DNA of 64,000 bases from JAOSJL01 sp963704035 (GTDB lineage: Bacteria > Actinomycetota > Acidimicrobiia > IMCC26256 > JAOSJL01), in contig CAVPGR010000002.1 of assembly GCA_963704035.1 (NCBI GenBank), positions 558,001 to 622,000 on the forward strand, in the 5' to 3' direction. The translations under genes and the position numbers were made by a program. This document shows positions 35,861 through 45,382 of the stretch, piece by piece. Numbering within the stretch: position 1 is the stretch's first letter; the number at the start of each line of letters is the position of its first letter. Under the pieces are notes generated by a model. It saw only the letters and a list, made by a program, of their open reading frames with translations. It had not been told where the DNA came from and did no database searches.

Positions 35861-37213
35861 CTATCCGAGGAGGTACTCGGGGCTGCCGAGTGCCAGGGCG
35901 ACGACGGACATGGGATCGTTCGAGGCGTTCGCCAGGGCCGCCTCGGTGCGGGGACTCCATGCGTCCACACCGAGGAGAGCTGCTGCGGCGGCCGGGCGGT
36001 TGGCAGGTCCGGTCGAGACGACCGACCAGGTGTTGCCGAGGAAGGCGGCTGTCTGGGCCAGCTTGAGTCGCTCGAGCTCGGACGCCGTGTTGATCCAGTA
36101 ACCGTTGGGTGCCCATCCGGCAACGTGGGGCGGCATGAACGGCACCTGCTGGAGATTGACCAGCGAGGAGGCCGTGATGGCGTTGCCCGGAAGCTGGAGC
36201 ATCCGCAGCGACCGGACGAGCCACTCGACGGGTGACTCGACGAGGCCCTGTCGGGCGTCGGGTGAATCGAACTGCGAGTGGAGAAAGGTTTCGCGCAGGA
36301 GGCCGGTGATGTCGAGATCGGCGGCGAATGACGTCCCGAGCTCGACGGCGATCGGGTGATCCGGACCGATCGGCCAGGCGAAGAAGCTCCACACGCGCGA
36401 GGCGATGTACGGCGGGCACGCAGGGTGCTCCGTGATGATCCGGATGACGTCCTGGGTGTCCCAGTTCCCCGTCTCGCCGAGAAAGGTCTTGGCCCCGGAG
36501 TCCCAGCGATTCGGGTCGAAGACGATCGTGGGCGCCAGCGGGTTTCGGGCGTCGATGCGGTAGCCGGTGAACGACCGTGCGGCGGCTTTCACGTCGTTCT
36601 CGGTGTAGTTGCCGCGTCCGAGAGAGAAGAGCTCCATCACCTCACGGCCGTAGTTCTCGTTGGGAGAGCTCTTGTGGCTGTTGAGCCCGTCGAGCCAGAT
36701 CAGCATGGCCGGGTCGATCGTCACGGCTTGGAGCAGGTCTTCGAAGTTGCCCCAGCCGAGGTTCCGGAACAGCTGGTTCTGGTTCAGCATCAGCGACGGC
36801 CAGCCGATCTTCTGCAACGAGGAGGTCAACAGGCCGTGCCAGAAGAACGGCAGCTTCTCGCGCAGCGGAACCTGCGAGACGGTCATGCGCTCGATCCACC
36901 ACGAAACCAGCGCGACGCCTTCGAGTTGGAGGATTTCGCTCGGAAGTCCCATGAGGTTCGGCGGCGTCAGCGAAGGGGGCGCGATGGCGTCCGCCGCCGG
37001 GTCGGGAGCGGTGAGCAACTCCTCGACGGTGGCTTCGTACCCCTGGGCCTCGGCGGCGTCGAGTTGCGCGCTCGTTGCTCCGAACCCCGCCCGGCGGTAC
37101 AGGTGGGCGAGACGGCTCCGCAGGTCGGGTCCGGGGGGGACTCCCATGTCGCCGAGAGGCCGCGGAGCCGGGGCGCTCGCCGTGCGTGTCACGGGTCGGG
37201 TGATGGTGGTCAC
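35861..37213 (-). CDS. DUF1800 protein
   Basis: The product is 450 aa from GTG 37213 (CGGAGA five bases upstream); the frame is open to 37279. Typical DUF1800 segments are LAHLYRRAGFGATSAQLD near the N-terminus, REKLPFFWHGLLTSSLQKIG, the near-invariant NENYGREVMELFSLGRGNYTE (read here in two parts, NENYGREVMELFSLG and RGNYTENDVKAAARSF) and the C-terminal PPHVAGWAPNGYWIN. It is almost always paired with DUF1501, as here. Likely extracytoplasmic, though no clear signal is visible in this start. Confidence 0.9.
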   Translation of the reverse strand: MTTITRPVTRTASAPAPRPLGDMGVPPGPDLRSRLAHLYRRAGFGATSAQLDAAEAQGYEATVEELLTAPDPAADAIAPPSLTPPNLMGLPSEILQLEGVALVSWWIERMTVSQVPLREKLPFFWHGLLTSSLQKIGWPSLMLNQNQLFRNLGWGNFEDLLQAVTIDPAMLIWLDGLNSHKSSPNENYGREVMELFSLGRGNYTENDVKAAARSFTGYRIDARNPLAPTIVFDPNRWDSGAKTFLGETGNWDTQDVIRIITEHPACPPYIASRVWSFFAWPIGPDHPIAVELGTSFAADLDITGLLRETFLHSQFDSPDARQGLVESPVEWLVRSLRMLQLPGNAITASSLVNLQQVPFMPPHVAGWAPNGYWINTASELERLKLAQTAAFLGNTWSVVSTGPANRPAAAAALLGVDAWSPRTEAALANASNDPMSVVALALGSPEYLLG

Positions 37214-37349
37214 GCGGTCTCCGGTTCGTGTCCGGTGAAAGATCTCGGGGAGGTGGTACTCCGAGTATCGACCGCGCACAGCGCGAAACTTGAGAGGAAC
37301 GAACGCGGAATGTGAGAAATGGCGCTGAGGAAGGCGCTCCGTCAGATCC

Positions 37350-38021
37350 TCAGTCGGCCGCCCCGCGAGAGGTGACGCTCTCGACGAGCTGGAGCGTGAG
37401 CTCGACGATTCGGGACGTGCTGCCGACGAAGAAGTGGTCGGCTCCCGGGACGACCTCGACGCGGGTGGCCGCCCAGGTCGCCACAGCGTCGGTCCCCGCC
37501 CGTGGGTCGACGAGGTCGTCGCGTTCTCCGAAGACCACGAGCTTCGGCCGAGCGTCGGAGGAAGCGGGCGCGGGCTGGGGTCCGTAGCGGCCCGGCGGAG
37601 CGACGGCCACCCACCCGCTCACGCGCGGCTCGACCGTGGCGAGCGCCACGTCGGCGCCGAAGGACCATCCGGCGATGACGAGTGGCGCCTCCGGGGGCAG
37701 GAGGCCGGCGACATGGGCCAACGCCGCCTCGGCGTCGAGGCGCTCGCCGTCCCCGTCGTCGAAGGTTCCGCCGCTTCCCTCGACCCCGCGGAAGTTGAAC
37801 CGCACGCAGGTCACTCCGGCGGCGGGCAGCGCGGTGAACCACTCGCCGACCACGAGGGAGCGCATGTTCCCCCCGAACTGAGGATGGGGGTGGCACAGCA
37901 CGGCCCCGGCTCGCGGTGTGCCCGACGGTGTGGCCGGCGACGGCATGGCCACCTCGGACTCGAGGCGGACCCCATCGGCGGTGGTGAGGGTGAGCCGAGC
38001 GGACGCGGGCGGTGCGGACAT
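37350..38021 (-). CDS. Alpha/beta hydrolase, short DUF/dienelactone-like type
   Basis: The product is 223 aa from ATG 38021. VLCHPHPQFGGNMRS is the family's oxyanion-side motif; FNFRGVEGSGGTFDDGDGE follows. The nucleophile elbow is AGWSFGA. The Asp (ERDDLVDP) and His (GADHFF) complete the triad. The pattern is that of the short CHPHP-type hydrolases widespread in bacteria. It is divergent from the wall-anchored protein gene. Confidence 0.85.
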   Translation of the reverse strand: MSAPPASARLTLTTADGVRLESEVAMPSPATPSGTPRAGAVLCHPHPQFGGNMRSLVVGEWFTALPAAGVTCVRFNFRGVEGSGGTFDDGDGERLDAEAALAHVAGLLPPEAPLVIAGWSFGADVALATVEPRVSGWVAVAPPGRYGPQPAPASSDARPKLVVFGERDDLVDPRAGTDAVATWAATRVEVVPGADHFFVGSTSRIVELTLQLVESVTSRGAAD

Positions 38022-38067
38022 GCGCGCACGGTAGCGGCTGGGGATGAACGCTCTTGGTGGCGAATAC

Positions 38068-38141
38068 CACACGCAACGTGTGATTTGGGCGGTTGACCCT
38101 GGTGCGCGCCGAAAATCCTGCTCATAGGCCATTGGGCCTAT
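38068..38141 (+). promoter_or_regulatory. Two palindromes in the promoter region of the LPXTG gene
   Basis: CACACG-CAA-CGTGTG at 38068-38082 and ATAGGCC-ATTG-GGCCTAT at 38124-38141 are perfect inverted repeats in the 236-bp gap between divergent genes. They are typical in size for dimeric repressor sites. The regulators are not known. Confidence 0.45.
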
Positions 38142-38257
38142 TGCCAGACTCCGCCACCCTCCGTAGTATTGGTCGCAACCGCTCTTCGCGTGAGAGCGGG
38201 CCAGGGGCCCCACCGGTCGCGACCGGCGAAGTGGGGGACGGAGCGGGAGGACGGGCG

Positions 38258-39559
38258 ATGCGAGCGAACTCGAGCCGGCGGGAACGAACCGGGCGAGCAC
38301 ACCTCGGGCGAACGGGCACAGGTCGACGTCGGCTGGCGGTCGCCGCGCTCGCTGTGAGCCTCCTCACCGTCGGACTCGCTGCGCCCGCGGGGGCAGCGTC
38401 GAACGATCCCACGCCCCAGGAGACCATCGCCGGAGTCATCGGCCAGGCCCAGCAGCACGGCGCCGACGCGCAGACGTTCGTCAACCAACACGTTCCCGAG
38501 GCGCAGGCGCGCGTCGCCGAGATCCAGCGTCAGGCCCAGGCGGGGAACTGGCCCGAGGTCAAGCGTCTGAGCGACGAGCTGAAGGCCGATGCGGTCTGCG
38601 TGGGGGTCGAGTTCGACATCAACTACATCCCGGCTGACAACAAGTTCGCCTCCATGACCATCGACAAGGCGGCCGGTGTGGCCCGCGTGCAGATCGTCAT
38701 CCCCGAGGGGTGCAGCCTTCCGCAGCCGATCCCTGTCACGCTCGTGTCGTGGGTGATGGATGCCGCGCAGGCATGGGGTACTTCACCGCAGGGTCAGACC
38801 GACATCACCGAGACCGTCTGGGTCCAGGACGCCGGTACGTACAACTTCGAAGTCGACCTGCCGCGGCCGACCACGGACGCCGACGCCATCCGGGCGACTC
38901 TCGAGCGTGACGGTCTCGGCACGCTCATCGCCGCCGCCGACGACACCGGTGGAGCCTTCGACCTCGACGCCATCATCGGGGTGGTCACCTCCAACCCCGA
39001 ATTGCTCGACCTCATCCTGACTCTCGTCTGCCCCTTCCAGGTCGACCTCTTCGCCGCGGAGGCGCAGACCATCCCGACCCAGCTCGGCGGGCTCAGCAAC
39101 GGAACGCCCGTGCCCAGCAACCCCCACCTGGGGATCGACGCGCTGATCGAGGGCAAGGTCGGCGAGTGGGACAGCGCCAAGCAGTACTCCCCGGTTCCCG
39201 ACTTCGCCGAGAACTTCCCGCAGGTCGACTTCGACGAGAGCCTCGACGACTCCCTCGAGGCTGCTGCCGCCGCCGACCCGGAGTTGGCGAGCACGTTGGA
39301 CAGCATCCCCTGGGAGATCCTCTGCGCCGAGGAGCCGACCGAGGTGGGCGGTGAGACGGTGGAGGCCATCCCGGCGTCGACGGGCGGCGACTCGGGCGCG
39401 CCGACGGCCGTCGCGGGCACGGCTCTCCCCCGAACGGGTTCCGAGACACCGGGGGTCGTCGCCACGGGAATAGCGATGATTCTCGCCGGCTGGCTCCTGC
39501 TCGTCACCCGAGCCTTCCTGGGTCTGCGGCGTCGCCCCGACGCCACGCGCCTTTCGTAG
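38258..39559 (+). CDS. Sortase-anchored (LPXTG-type) secreted protein
   Basis: The product is 433 aa from ATG 38258 (GGGAGG upstream; open frame reaches 38093). A basic, 35-residue N-region precedes the signal helix LAVAALAVSLLTVGLAAPAGA. The C-terminus is a classic sorting signal: LPRTG, a hydrophobic helix (VVATGIAMILAGWLLLV) and RRRPD. The middle is acidic with helical and beta segments (DAVCVGVEFDINYIPAD; VARVQIVIPEGCSLPQ; TYNFEVDLPRPTTD), with four Cys in likely pairs. No sortase gene is in the window. Surface function unknown. Confidence 0.85.
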   Translation: MRANSSRRERTGRAHLGRTGTGRRRLAVAALAVSLLTVGLAAPAGAASNDPTPQETIAGVIGQAQQHGADAQTFVNQHVPEAQARVAEIQRQAQAGNWPEVKRLSDELKADAVCVGVEFDINYIPADNKFASMTIDKAAGVARVQIVIPEGCSLPQPIPVTLVSWVMDAAQAWGTSPQGQTDITETVWVQDAGTYNFEVDLPRPTTDADAIRATLERDGLGTLIAAADDTGGAFDLDAIIGVVTSNPELLDLILTLVCPFQVDLFAAEAQTIPTQLGGLSNGTPVPSNPHLGIDALIEGKVGEWDSAKQYSPVPDFAENFPQVDFDESLDDSLEAAAAADPELASTLDSIPWEILCAEEPTEVGGETVEAIPASTGGDSGAPTAVAGTALPRTGSETPGVVATGIAMILAGWLLLVTRAFLGLRRRPDATRLS

Positions 39560-39612
39560 TTCTCTCGCAATACGGGCGGAACAGGGAGAGCGGACGGCTA
39601 CGATCGCCGCGG

Positions 39613-40038
39613 ATGTCGACATCTTCCGCCGAGACGCCACCAGACGTCGACGCGACCGCCGGGCCGGTCACGACGGCCATCGCCGCCACCGAGGAACAGA
39701 TCGCCGCGGTGGCGTTCAACGAGAGTGGACTGGTTCCGGCGATCGTCCAGGAGACGGGCACCGGGCGCGTCCTGATGATGGCGTGGATGAACGAGGAGTC
39801 GCTCCGCCGTTCCCTCGACACGGGGCGGACGTGGTTCTGGAGCAGGAGCCGACAGGAGTACTGGTGCAAGGGCGAAACGTCGGGCGACCGACAGTTCATC
39901 CGCTCCGCTTCCTACGACTGCGACGGCGACACGCTGCTCTTCGAGGTCGAACAGGCCGGCAACGGCGCGTGTCACACGGGTGAGTGGAGCTGTTTCTTCC
40001 GTTCGTTCGGTCCGGCCGGTTCGACAGACCCCAGGTGA
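39613..40038 (+). CDS. hisI: Phosphoribosyl-AMP cyclohydrolase
   Basis: Third step of histidine synthesis; 141 aa with no HisE fusion. MMAWMNEESLRRSLDTG (about 55-71), WFWSRSRQEYWCKGETSG, and the zinc/catalytic region YDCDGDTLLFEVEQ with ACHTGEWSCFFR match the family; the Cys and His are in place. It is separated from the main his operon and instead opens the trp cluster: its stop overlaps the trpE start (GTGA). Confidence 0.96.
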   Translation: MSTSSAETPPDVDATAGPVTTAIAATEEQIAAVAFNESGLVPAIVQETGTGRVLMMAWMNEESLRRSLDTGRTWFWSRSRQEYWCKGETSGDRQFIRSASYDCDGDTLLFEVEQAGNGACHTGEWSCFFRSFGPAGSTDPR

Positions 40039-41564
40039 CGCCACCGCTGCGCCCCGCCCTCGACCGGTTCCTCGCGCTGGCGCGCGACCACACCGTGGTT
40101 CCGGTCTGGCGCGAGATCCTGGCCGACGTCGAGACGCCGGTGTCGGCCTACGCCAAGCTCATCGGCGACACCACGGGTTTCCTCCTCGAGTCCGTCGAGC
40201 AGGGGCGTCAGTGGGGGCGGTTCTCGTTCCTCGGGCGGGATCCCGCCCTGACTCTCGTGTCCCACGGCGCCGACGTGTCGATCCCGGTGGGAACCGACCC
40301 CGGTCTGCCGACCGACCAGGGCATTCTGGGCGCGCTCGAGGCGCTCCTGGCCCGCTACCGCGCGCCGCGGATTCCTGAGTTGCCTCCCTTCCACGGGGGG
40401 GTGGTGGGGTACCTCGGTTACGACGTCGTACGCGAGATCGAGAGCCTTCCTTCAGTTCCTGTCGACGACCAGGGGCTGCCCGACGCGGTGATGTCGCTCA
40501 CGGGCCACGTCACCGCCTTCGACCACTTCCGCCAGCGACTGTTCCTGATCGAAAACGTCTTCGTGGAACCCCACGAGAGCACGGCCGCCGCCAGCGCCCG
40601 CTACCACGCGGCCGACGAGAGGCTCGACGACCGCGTCGAAGCGCTGGCACGACCGCTGGCGGTCCGGCCGGCGCCTCCACCGCCGGAGCCGCTGGAAGAG
40701 CTACCGGCCTTCCGTTCCACGATGAGCACCGGCGACTACCACCGGGCTGTCGAGGTGGCTCGCGAGCACATCCTGGCAGGTGACATCTTCCAGGTCGTGC
40801 TCGCTCAGCGCTTCGACATCGACGGTCCGGTGGATCCCTTCGCGACCTACCGCGTGTTGCGTCAGGTCAACCCGTCGCCGTACATGTACTTCCTCCACGA
40901 CGATGCCGTGACGATCGCGGGATCGTCGCCCGAACCCATGGTGCAGGTCCTCGACGGTCGGGTCATCAGCCGCCCGATCGCCGGCACGCGTCGGCGCGGC
41001 ACCGATGAGGTTTCCGACCGCAGAATGGCGGCCGAGCTCGCGGAGCATCCCAAAGAGCGTGCCGAACACGTCATGCTCGTTGATCTCGCGCGCAACGACG
41101 TCGGGCGGGTCGCACGCTTCGGCACCGAACAGGTCGACGAGCTCATGACCCTCGAGCGCTACTCCCACGTGATGCATCTCACCAGTCAGGTTTCGGGTGA
41201 CCTTCCCGACTCCACGGGGCCGGTCGACGTCCTGCGGGCGACGTTTCCCGCCGGGACCGTGAGCGGCGCGCCGAAAGTTCGTGCCATGGAGATCATCGAC
41301 GAACTCGAGCCCACCAAGCGCGGGCCGTACGCGGGCGTCGTCGGCTACCTCGACTTCTCCGGCAACCTCGACACCGCCATCGCCATCCGCACGATGCTCT
41401 GGCGCGACGGGCACGCGTCGGTCCAGGCGGGCGCAGGAGTCGTGGCAGACAGCGATCCGGAGCTCGAAGATCTCGAGTGCCACAACAAGGCCAGGGCGTT
41501 GCTCACCGCGGCAGCCGCAGCCCGCAATCTCGAGCCCATCGTCGGCGGGGATGTGGGCCGATGA
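40035..41564 (+). CDS. trpE: Anthranilate synthase component I
   Basis: Converts chorismate to anthranilate with glutamine-derived ammonia from TrpG, which is not in the window. It is 509 aa from GTG 40035, overlapping the hisI stop. FSFLGRDP (N-terminal domain), GVVGYLGYDVVREIE, then the chorismate-binding core: GDIFQVVLAQRFDID, PSPYMYFLHDDAVTIAGSSP, PIAGTRRRGTDE, LVDLARNDVGRVARFG, YSHVMHLTSQVSGDL, FPAGTVSGAPKVRAMEIIDE. The tryptophan-binding LLES motif is present (FLLESVEQG). Confidence 0.96.
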   Translation: MTPPLRPALDRFLALARDHTVVPVWREILADVETPVSAYAKLIGDTTGFLLESVEQGRQWGRFSFLGRDPALTLVSHGADVSIPVGTDPGLPTDQGILGALEALLARYRAPRIPELPPFHGGVVGYLGYDVVREIESLPSVPVDDQGLPDAVMSLTGHVTAFDHFRQRLFLIENVFVEPHESTAAASARYHAADERLDDRVEALARPLAVRPAPPPPEPLEELPAFRSTMSTGDYHRAVEVAREHILAGDIFQVVLAQRFDIDGPVDPFATYRVLRQVNPSPYMYFLHDDAVTIAGSSPEPMVQVLDGRVISRPIAGTRRRGTDEVSDRRMAAELAEHPKERAEHVMLVDLARNDVGRVARFGTEQVDELMTLERYSHVMHLTSQVSGDLPDSTGPVDVLRATFPAGTVSGAPKVRAMEIIDELEPTKRGPYAGVVGYLDFSGNLDTAIAIRTMLWRDGHASVQAGAGVVADSDPELEDLECHNKARALLTAAAAARNLEPIVGGDVGR

Positions 41565-42561
41565 CCGGGCCGGTCGTTGCTGACTCCGGAGATCCACAGG
41601 CCGAGTACGCCGCGCTGCGCGACGGCGTCGGGATCGTCGACCAGTCTGCTGCGGGATCGGTCGTGGTCTCCGGGCCCGACACCTTCTCGTTCCTCGACAG
41701 CCTGATCTCGGCCGACGTGTCCGACCTCACCGACGGGACGGGCGTCCACAGCCTGCTGCTGACCCCGCGTGGAAGCTCGACACCGACTTCCGGCTTCTCC
41801 GCGTGGGAGACGTTGCCTGGATCGACACCGAGCCGGGCTTCGCCGCGGCATTCGCTGCATCACTGTCGCGCTACCGGATCCGCGTCGACGTCGAGATCCT
41901 CGACCGCAGTGAAGACTGGGGTCTTCTCCAGGTTCGCGGTCCCGCGACCGACGACCTCCTCACCTCGCTGGGGGTCAAACCGCCACCCGACGTGGCCCAC
42001 GCACATCTTCGGTGGGAGTCCACACGGCTCGTACGTGTCGACCGGCCCGTCGGTGTCGACGTCGTGGGCAGTCACGACGCGCTGAGCAGCGTGTGGGCAG
42101 CGTTCGTCGAACAGGGAGCCACTCCCGTGGGACTCGGGGTCGCCGAGGCCCACCGGATCGCAGCCGGAGTTCCCCGCCAGGGTCACGATCTCGACGAGAG
42201 CACGATCCCCCAGGAGGCCGGCCTGGAGATCGATGCCGTCTCCTTCGACAAGGGTTGTTTCCTGGGACAGGAGCTCGTCTGTCGGATCGACAGCCGCGGC
42301 CGCGTGAATCGCTTTCTCCGGCTGTTGTTCATCGACGGTCCGGCCCCCGCGGTCGGTGCGGAGATCCTGTCCGGCGACGACGTCGTCGGTTCGGTCACGA
42401 GCGTGGGCGACGCAGGGGCGGGAGATGCGGCCGACGGTACCGTGGCCCTCGGGTACGTCCACCGTCGGATCGAGCCACCGGCCGACGTCGGCATTCGCCT
42501 CGCCTCGGGTGATCTCGCCGACGCTCGGATCGGCGTTCTGCCGGGCACCGAAGAGGTATGA
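41561..42561 (+). CDS. ygfZ: YgfZ/GcvT-like folate-binding protein, one frame break
   Basis: A tetrahydrofolate-binding protein implicated in iron-sulfur enzyme maintenance. ATG 41561 overlaps the trpE stop. The first frame reads YAALRDGVGIVDQSAAG and LLLTPRG; one base is missing near 41773 (probably an A in GGAAAG), after which the second frame continues KLDTDFRLLRVGDVAWID and onwards. The family signature is FDKGCFLGQELVCRID near 42245. The corrected length, about 333 aa, is normal. Its presence inside a trp operon is unusual and may be just co-transcription. Confidence 0.85.
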
Positions 42562-42616
42562 CCACCCCTGGTATGAAGCCGGAGGTGGCAGGCAACGCCC
42601 CGTAGACTCAACAGCT

Positions 42617-43420
42617 GTGTCGTTCCTCGAGAAGATCCTCGCGACCAAACGCGACGAAGTGGCGGGTCTGCGTGGCCGTTCCCGTGAGATGGCGGCGGCC
42701 GCGGCCGCCTCGCGGCGCCCGGGCGACTTCTACGGCGCACTCCGAGCCGCTCCGGGCCTCGCGGTCATCGCGGAGATGAAGCGCCGGTCACCCTCCAAGG
42801 GGCCACTTGCTCCCGATCTCGATCCCGCGTCCACGGCAGCGTCGTTCGAGGCCGGCGGTGCGTCCGCGATTTCGGTGCTGACCGACGCCGAGTACTTCGG
42901 CGGTTCGCTCGACGATTTGGCGGCGGCCCGGAGCGCTACGTCTGTTCCGTTGCTTCGCAAGGACTTCGTCATCGACGAGATCCAGGTTCTCGAGGCTCGG
43001 GCCGCGGGGGCCGACGCCATTCTCCTGATCGTGGCCGCACTCTCGGATTCCCAGTTGTCCGACCTGCTCGGCGCGGCGCGCTCCCACGGCCTCGCTGCAC
43101 TCGTGGAAGTTCACGACGCCGAGGAACTCGATCGTGCGCTGTCGACCCGTTGTGATCTCGTGGGTGTGAACAGCCGCAGCCTCGCCACGTTCGACGAGGA
43201 TCTCGGCATCGCACACGGCCTTGTTACACGTATTCCCGACACCACGCTGGCCGTTGCCGAGAGCGCCATCCGCAGCGTCGAGGATGCGCGCTCGGTCGCA
43301 GCGGCGGGCTTTCGAGCAGCCCTCGTCGGCGAGGCCCTCGTGCGGGCCGCGGATCCGGCCGCCCTCGTGGCCGACATGGCCGCTGTCGAACCGGCAGTGG
43401 TGGCGGGGGAGACGGGATAG
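42617..43420 (+). CDS. trpC: Indole-3-glycerol phosphate synthase
   Basis: Ring closure of CdRP to indole-3-glycerol phosphate; 267 aa from GTG 42617. FLEKILATKRDEV opens it. VIAEMKRRSPSKGPL carries the catalytic Glu/Lys, ISVLTDAEYFGGSLDDL, LLRKDFVIDEIQV, LVEVHDAEEL, VGVNSRSLATF and LVGEALVRAADP complete the family pattern. It is a monofunctional protein separate from TrpF. Confidence 0.96.
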   Translation: MSFLEKILATKRDEVAGLRGRSREMAAAAAASRRPGDFYGALRAAPGLAVIAEMKRRSPSKGPLAPDLDPASTAASFEAGGASAISVLTDAEYFGGSLDDLAAARSATSVPLLRKDFVIDEIQVLEARAAGADAILLIVAALSDSQLSDLLGAARSHGLAALVEVHDAEELDRALSTRCDLVGVNSRSLATFDEDLGIAHGLVTRIPDTTLAVAESAIRSVEDARSVAAAGFRAALVGEALVRAADPAALVADMAAVEPAVVAGETG

Positions 43421-43424
43421 TCGC

Positions 43425-44099
43425 GTGTTCGTCAAGATCTGTGGAATCACCACCGAAGACGACGCGCTCCTCGCCGTGGCGCTCGGGGCCGATGCCATCG
43501 GCTTCGTGTTCGCTCCGAGCCGCCGACAGGTGAGCACGCAGACAGCGCGCGACATCGCCCGACGCCTGCCCAGCGAGATCCTGACCGTCGGGGTCTTCCG
43601 CGACGAGCGGCCCGAGCGTGTCGCCGAGATCGTCAACACTGCAGGACTGAAGGGCGCGCAACTTCACGGACGCGAACCTCTCAGTGAAGTTCGCTACGTG
43701 CGCCAACGGGTTCCCATGGTGATCCAGGCGTTCGCGGCCGGTGACGACGCCATCGCCGCGGCGGGCAACGGACCTGCCGACGTGATCCTCCTGGATTCAC
43801 CCGACCCGGGCGCGGGTCGCGTCTTCGACTGGTCTGTCGCCGAGGGCGCGCCCAGTGGCGTGCGGCTCCTGCTGGCCGGTGGTCTGAACCCCGACAACGT
43901 GGCGGCTGCCGTTCGCCGCGTGCGTCCTTGGGGCGTCGACGTGTCGACCGGCGTCGAGAGCGGTCCCGGGCGCAAGGACCCGCGCAAGCTGCGTCACTTC
44001 ATCGAGGAGGCGAACTCGGCCGACAGGGACCTGCGTGAGGAGGATCCCGCCCCGACTCCCGGCAAGGAGAGGCCCTTCGATTGGGAGGACTACCTGTGA
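43425..44099 (+). CDS. trpF: Phosphoribosylanthranilate isomerase
   Basis: Amadori rearrangement of PRA to CdRP; 224 aa from GTG 43425. The catalytic Cys is in VKICGITTEDDAL, and DAIGFVFAPSRRQVS, GAQLHG, ILLDSPDPGAGRVFDWS, LLAGGLNPDNV and GVDVSTGVESGPGRKD follow. An extra acidic tail (EEDPAPTPGKERPFDWEDYL) extends beyond the usual length. Streptomyces and Mycobacterium lack trpF and use priA; here both trpF and an ordinary hisA are present, a useful taxonomic hint. The stop overlaps the trpB start. Confidence 0.95.
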   Translation: MFVKICGITTEDDALLAVALGADAIGFVFAPSRRQVSTQTARDIARRLPSEILTVGVFRDERPERVAEIVNTAGLKGAQLHGREPLSEVRYVRQRVPMVIQAFAAGDDAIAAAGNGPADVILLDSPDPGAGRVFDWSVAEGAPSGVRLLLAGGLNPDNVAAAVRRVRPWGVDVSTGVESGPGRKDPRKLRHFIEEANSADRDLREEDPAPTPGKERPFDWEDYL

Positions 44100-45382
44100 C
44101 GGCGGTGTCCGGGCGCGGCGGACCGGTGGTGCTCCCCGAACCCGGGCCCGAACCGGTCGACCTCGGTCGCTACGAAGGCTTCGGGGGCCGCTTCGTTCCC
44201 GAGACGCTGGTTCCGGCGCTCGAGGAACTCGAGGACGAGTTCCGCCACGCCTGGAGCTCCGGCGACTTTCGCCGGGAGCTCGGCGGCCTGCTCGACACCT
44301 ACGCGGGTCGTCCCACGCCGGTCACTGAATGCCACCGGCTTTCGGAGCGCCTGGGTGTGCGGGTCTTGCTCAAGCGCGAAGACCTCACCCACACGGGGTC
44401 GCACAAGATCAACAACGTCCTGGGTCAGGCGCTGCTGACCCGCCGCATGGGCAAGAACCGGGTGATCGCCGAAACCGGCGCCGGCCAGCACGGGGTGGCC
44501 ACGGCCACGGCGTGCGCGCTGTTCGGGTTCGACTGCGTCGTCTTCATGGGTGCCGTCGACGCGCAGCGTCAGGCCCTCAACGTCTGGCGCATGGGGCTCC
44601 TCGGTGCCGAGGTCAGAACGGTGGAGTCGGGGAGTGCCACTCTCAAGGACGCCACCAACGAGGCTCTGCGCGACTGGGTGGCCAGTGTCGAGACCACCCA
44701 CTACTGCATCGGCTCGGTCGTCGGTCCCCATCCCTTTCCGTGGATCGTGCGTGAACTCCAAAGCGTGATCGGATCGGAGGCGCGGAGCCAGTGCCGCGAG
44801 GTGCTCGGCGGCGACGATCCGGACGCGGTCGTGGCGTGCGTGGGCGGCGGCTCGAACGCGATGGGCACCTTCGCCGGCTTCCGCGACACCGCGGCCCGTC
44901 TGGTCGGGGTCGAAGCGGCGGGAGAGGGGCTCGAGTCGGGCCGCCACGGTGCATCGATCAGTCGCGGTGTCCCCGGCGTCCTGCACGGCGCGCGGTCGCT
45001 GTACCTCCAGGACGAGCATGGCCAGATTCGTGAGGCCCACTCGATCAGTGCCGGCCTCGACTACCCGGGCGTGGGCCCCGAACACGTCGCGCTCGCCGAG
45101 TCCGGGCGGGCGGAGTACGACAGCGTCACCGACCACGAGGCTCTCGAGGCCTTTCGTCTCCTGGCGGAGAGCGAAGGCATCATTCCCGCTCTCGAGTCGT
45201 CCCATGCGATCGCCTGGGTCGCGCGTGAGGCCGGTGCCGCTCTTCCCTCGGGTTCGACGGTCCTCATCACGTTGTCCGGGCGTGGCGACAAGGATGCGGC
45301 GCAGGTGGCCGATGCCTTCGCCGACACGGGGTCAGGTGCGGGGTCGGGCACGGCGTCGGGCGCGGGCAACGACGGCCCGTGA
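44096..45382 (+). CDS. trpB: Tryptophan synthase beta chain
   Basis: PLP enzyme joining indole and serine; 428 aa from GTG 44096, which overlaps the trpF stop (GTGA); the in-frame ATG at 44081 lies inside trpF. YEGFGGRFVPETLVPALEEL near the start, REDLTHTGSHKINNVLGQAL with the PLP Lys, GAGQHGVATATACALFG, CVGGGSNAMGTFAGF and SAGLDYPGVGPEH are all canonical. A short Gly/Ser/Ala tail (DTGSGAGSGTASGAGNDGP) follows the core. Confidence 0.97.
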   Translation: MTAVSGRGGPVVLPEPGPEPVDLGRYEGFGGRFVPETLVPALEELEDEFRHAWSSGDFRRELGGLLDTYAGRPTPVTECHRLSERLGVRVLLKREDLTHTGSHKINNVLGQALLTRRMGKNRVIAETGAGQHGVATATACALFGFDCVVFMGAVDAQRQALNVWRMGLLGAEVRTVESGSATLKDATNEALRDWVASVETTHYCIGSVVGPHPFPWIVRELQSVIGSEARSQCREVLGGDDPDAVVACVGGGSNAMGTFAGFRDTAARLVGVEAAGEGLESGRHGASISRGVPGVLHGARSLYLQDEHGQIREAHSISAGLDYPGVGPEHVALAESGRAEYDSVTDHEALEAFRLLAESEGIIPALESSHAIAWVAREAGAALPSGSTVLITLSGRGDKDAAQVADAFADTGSGAGSGTASGAGNDGP

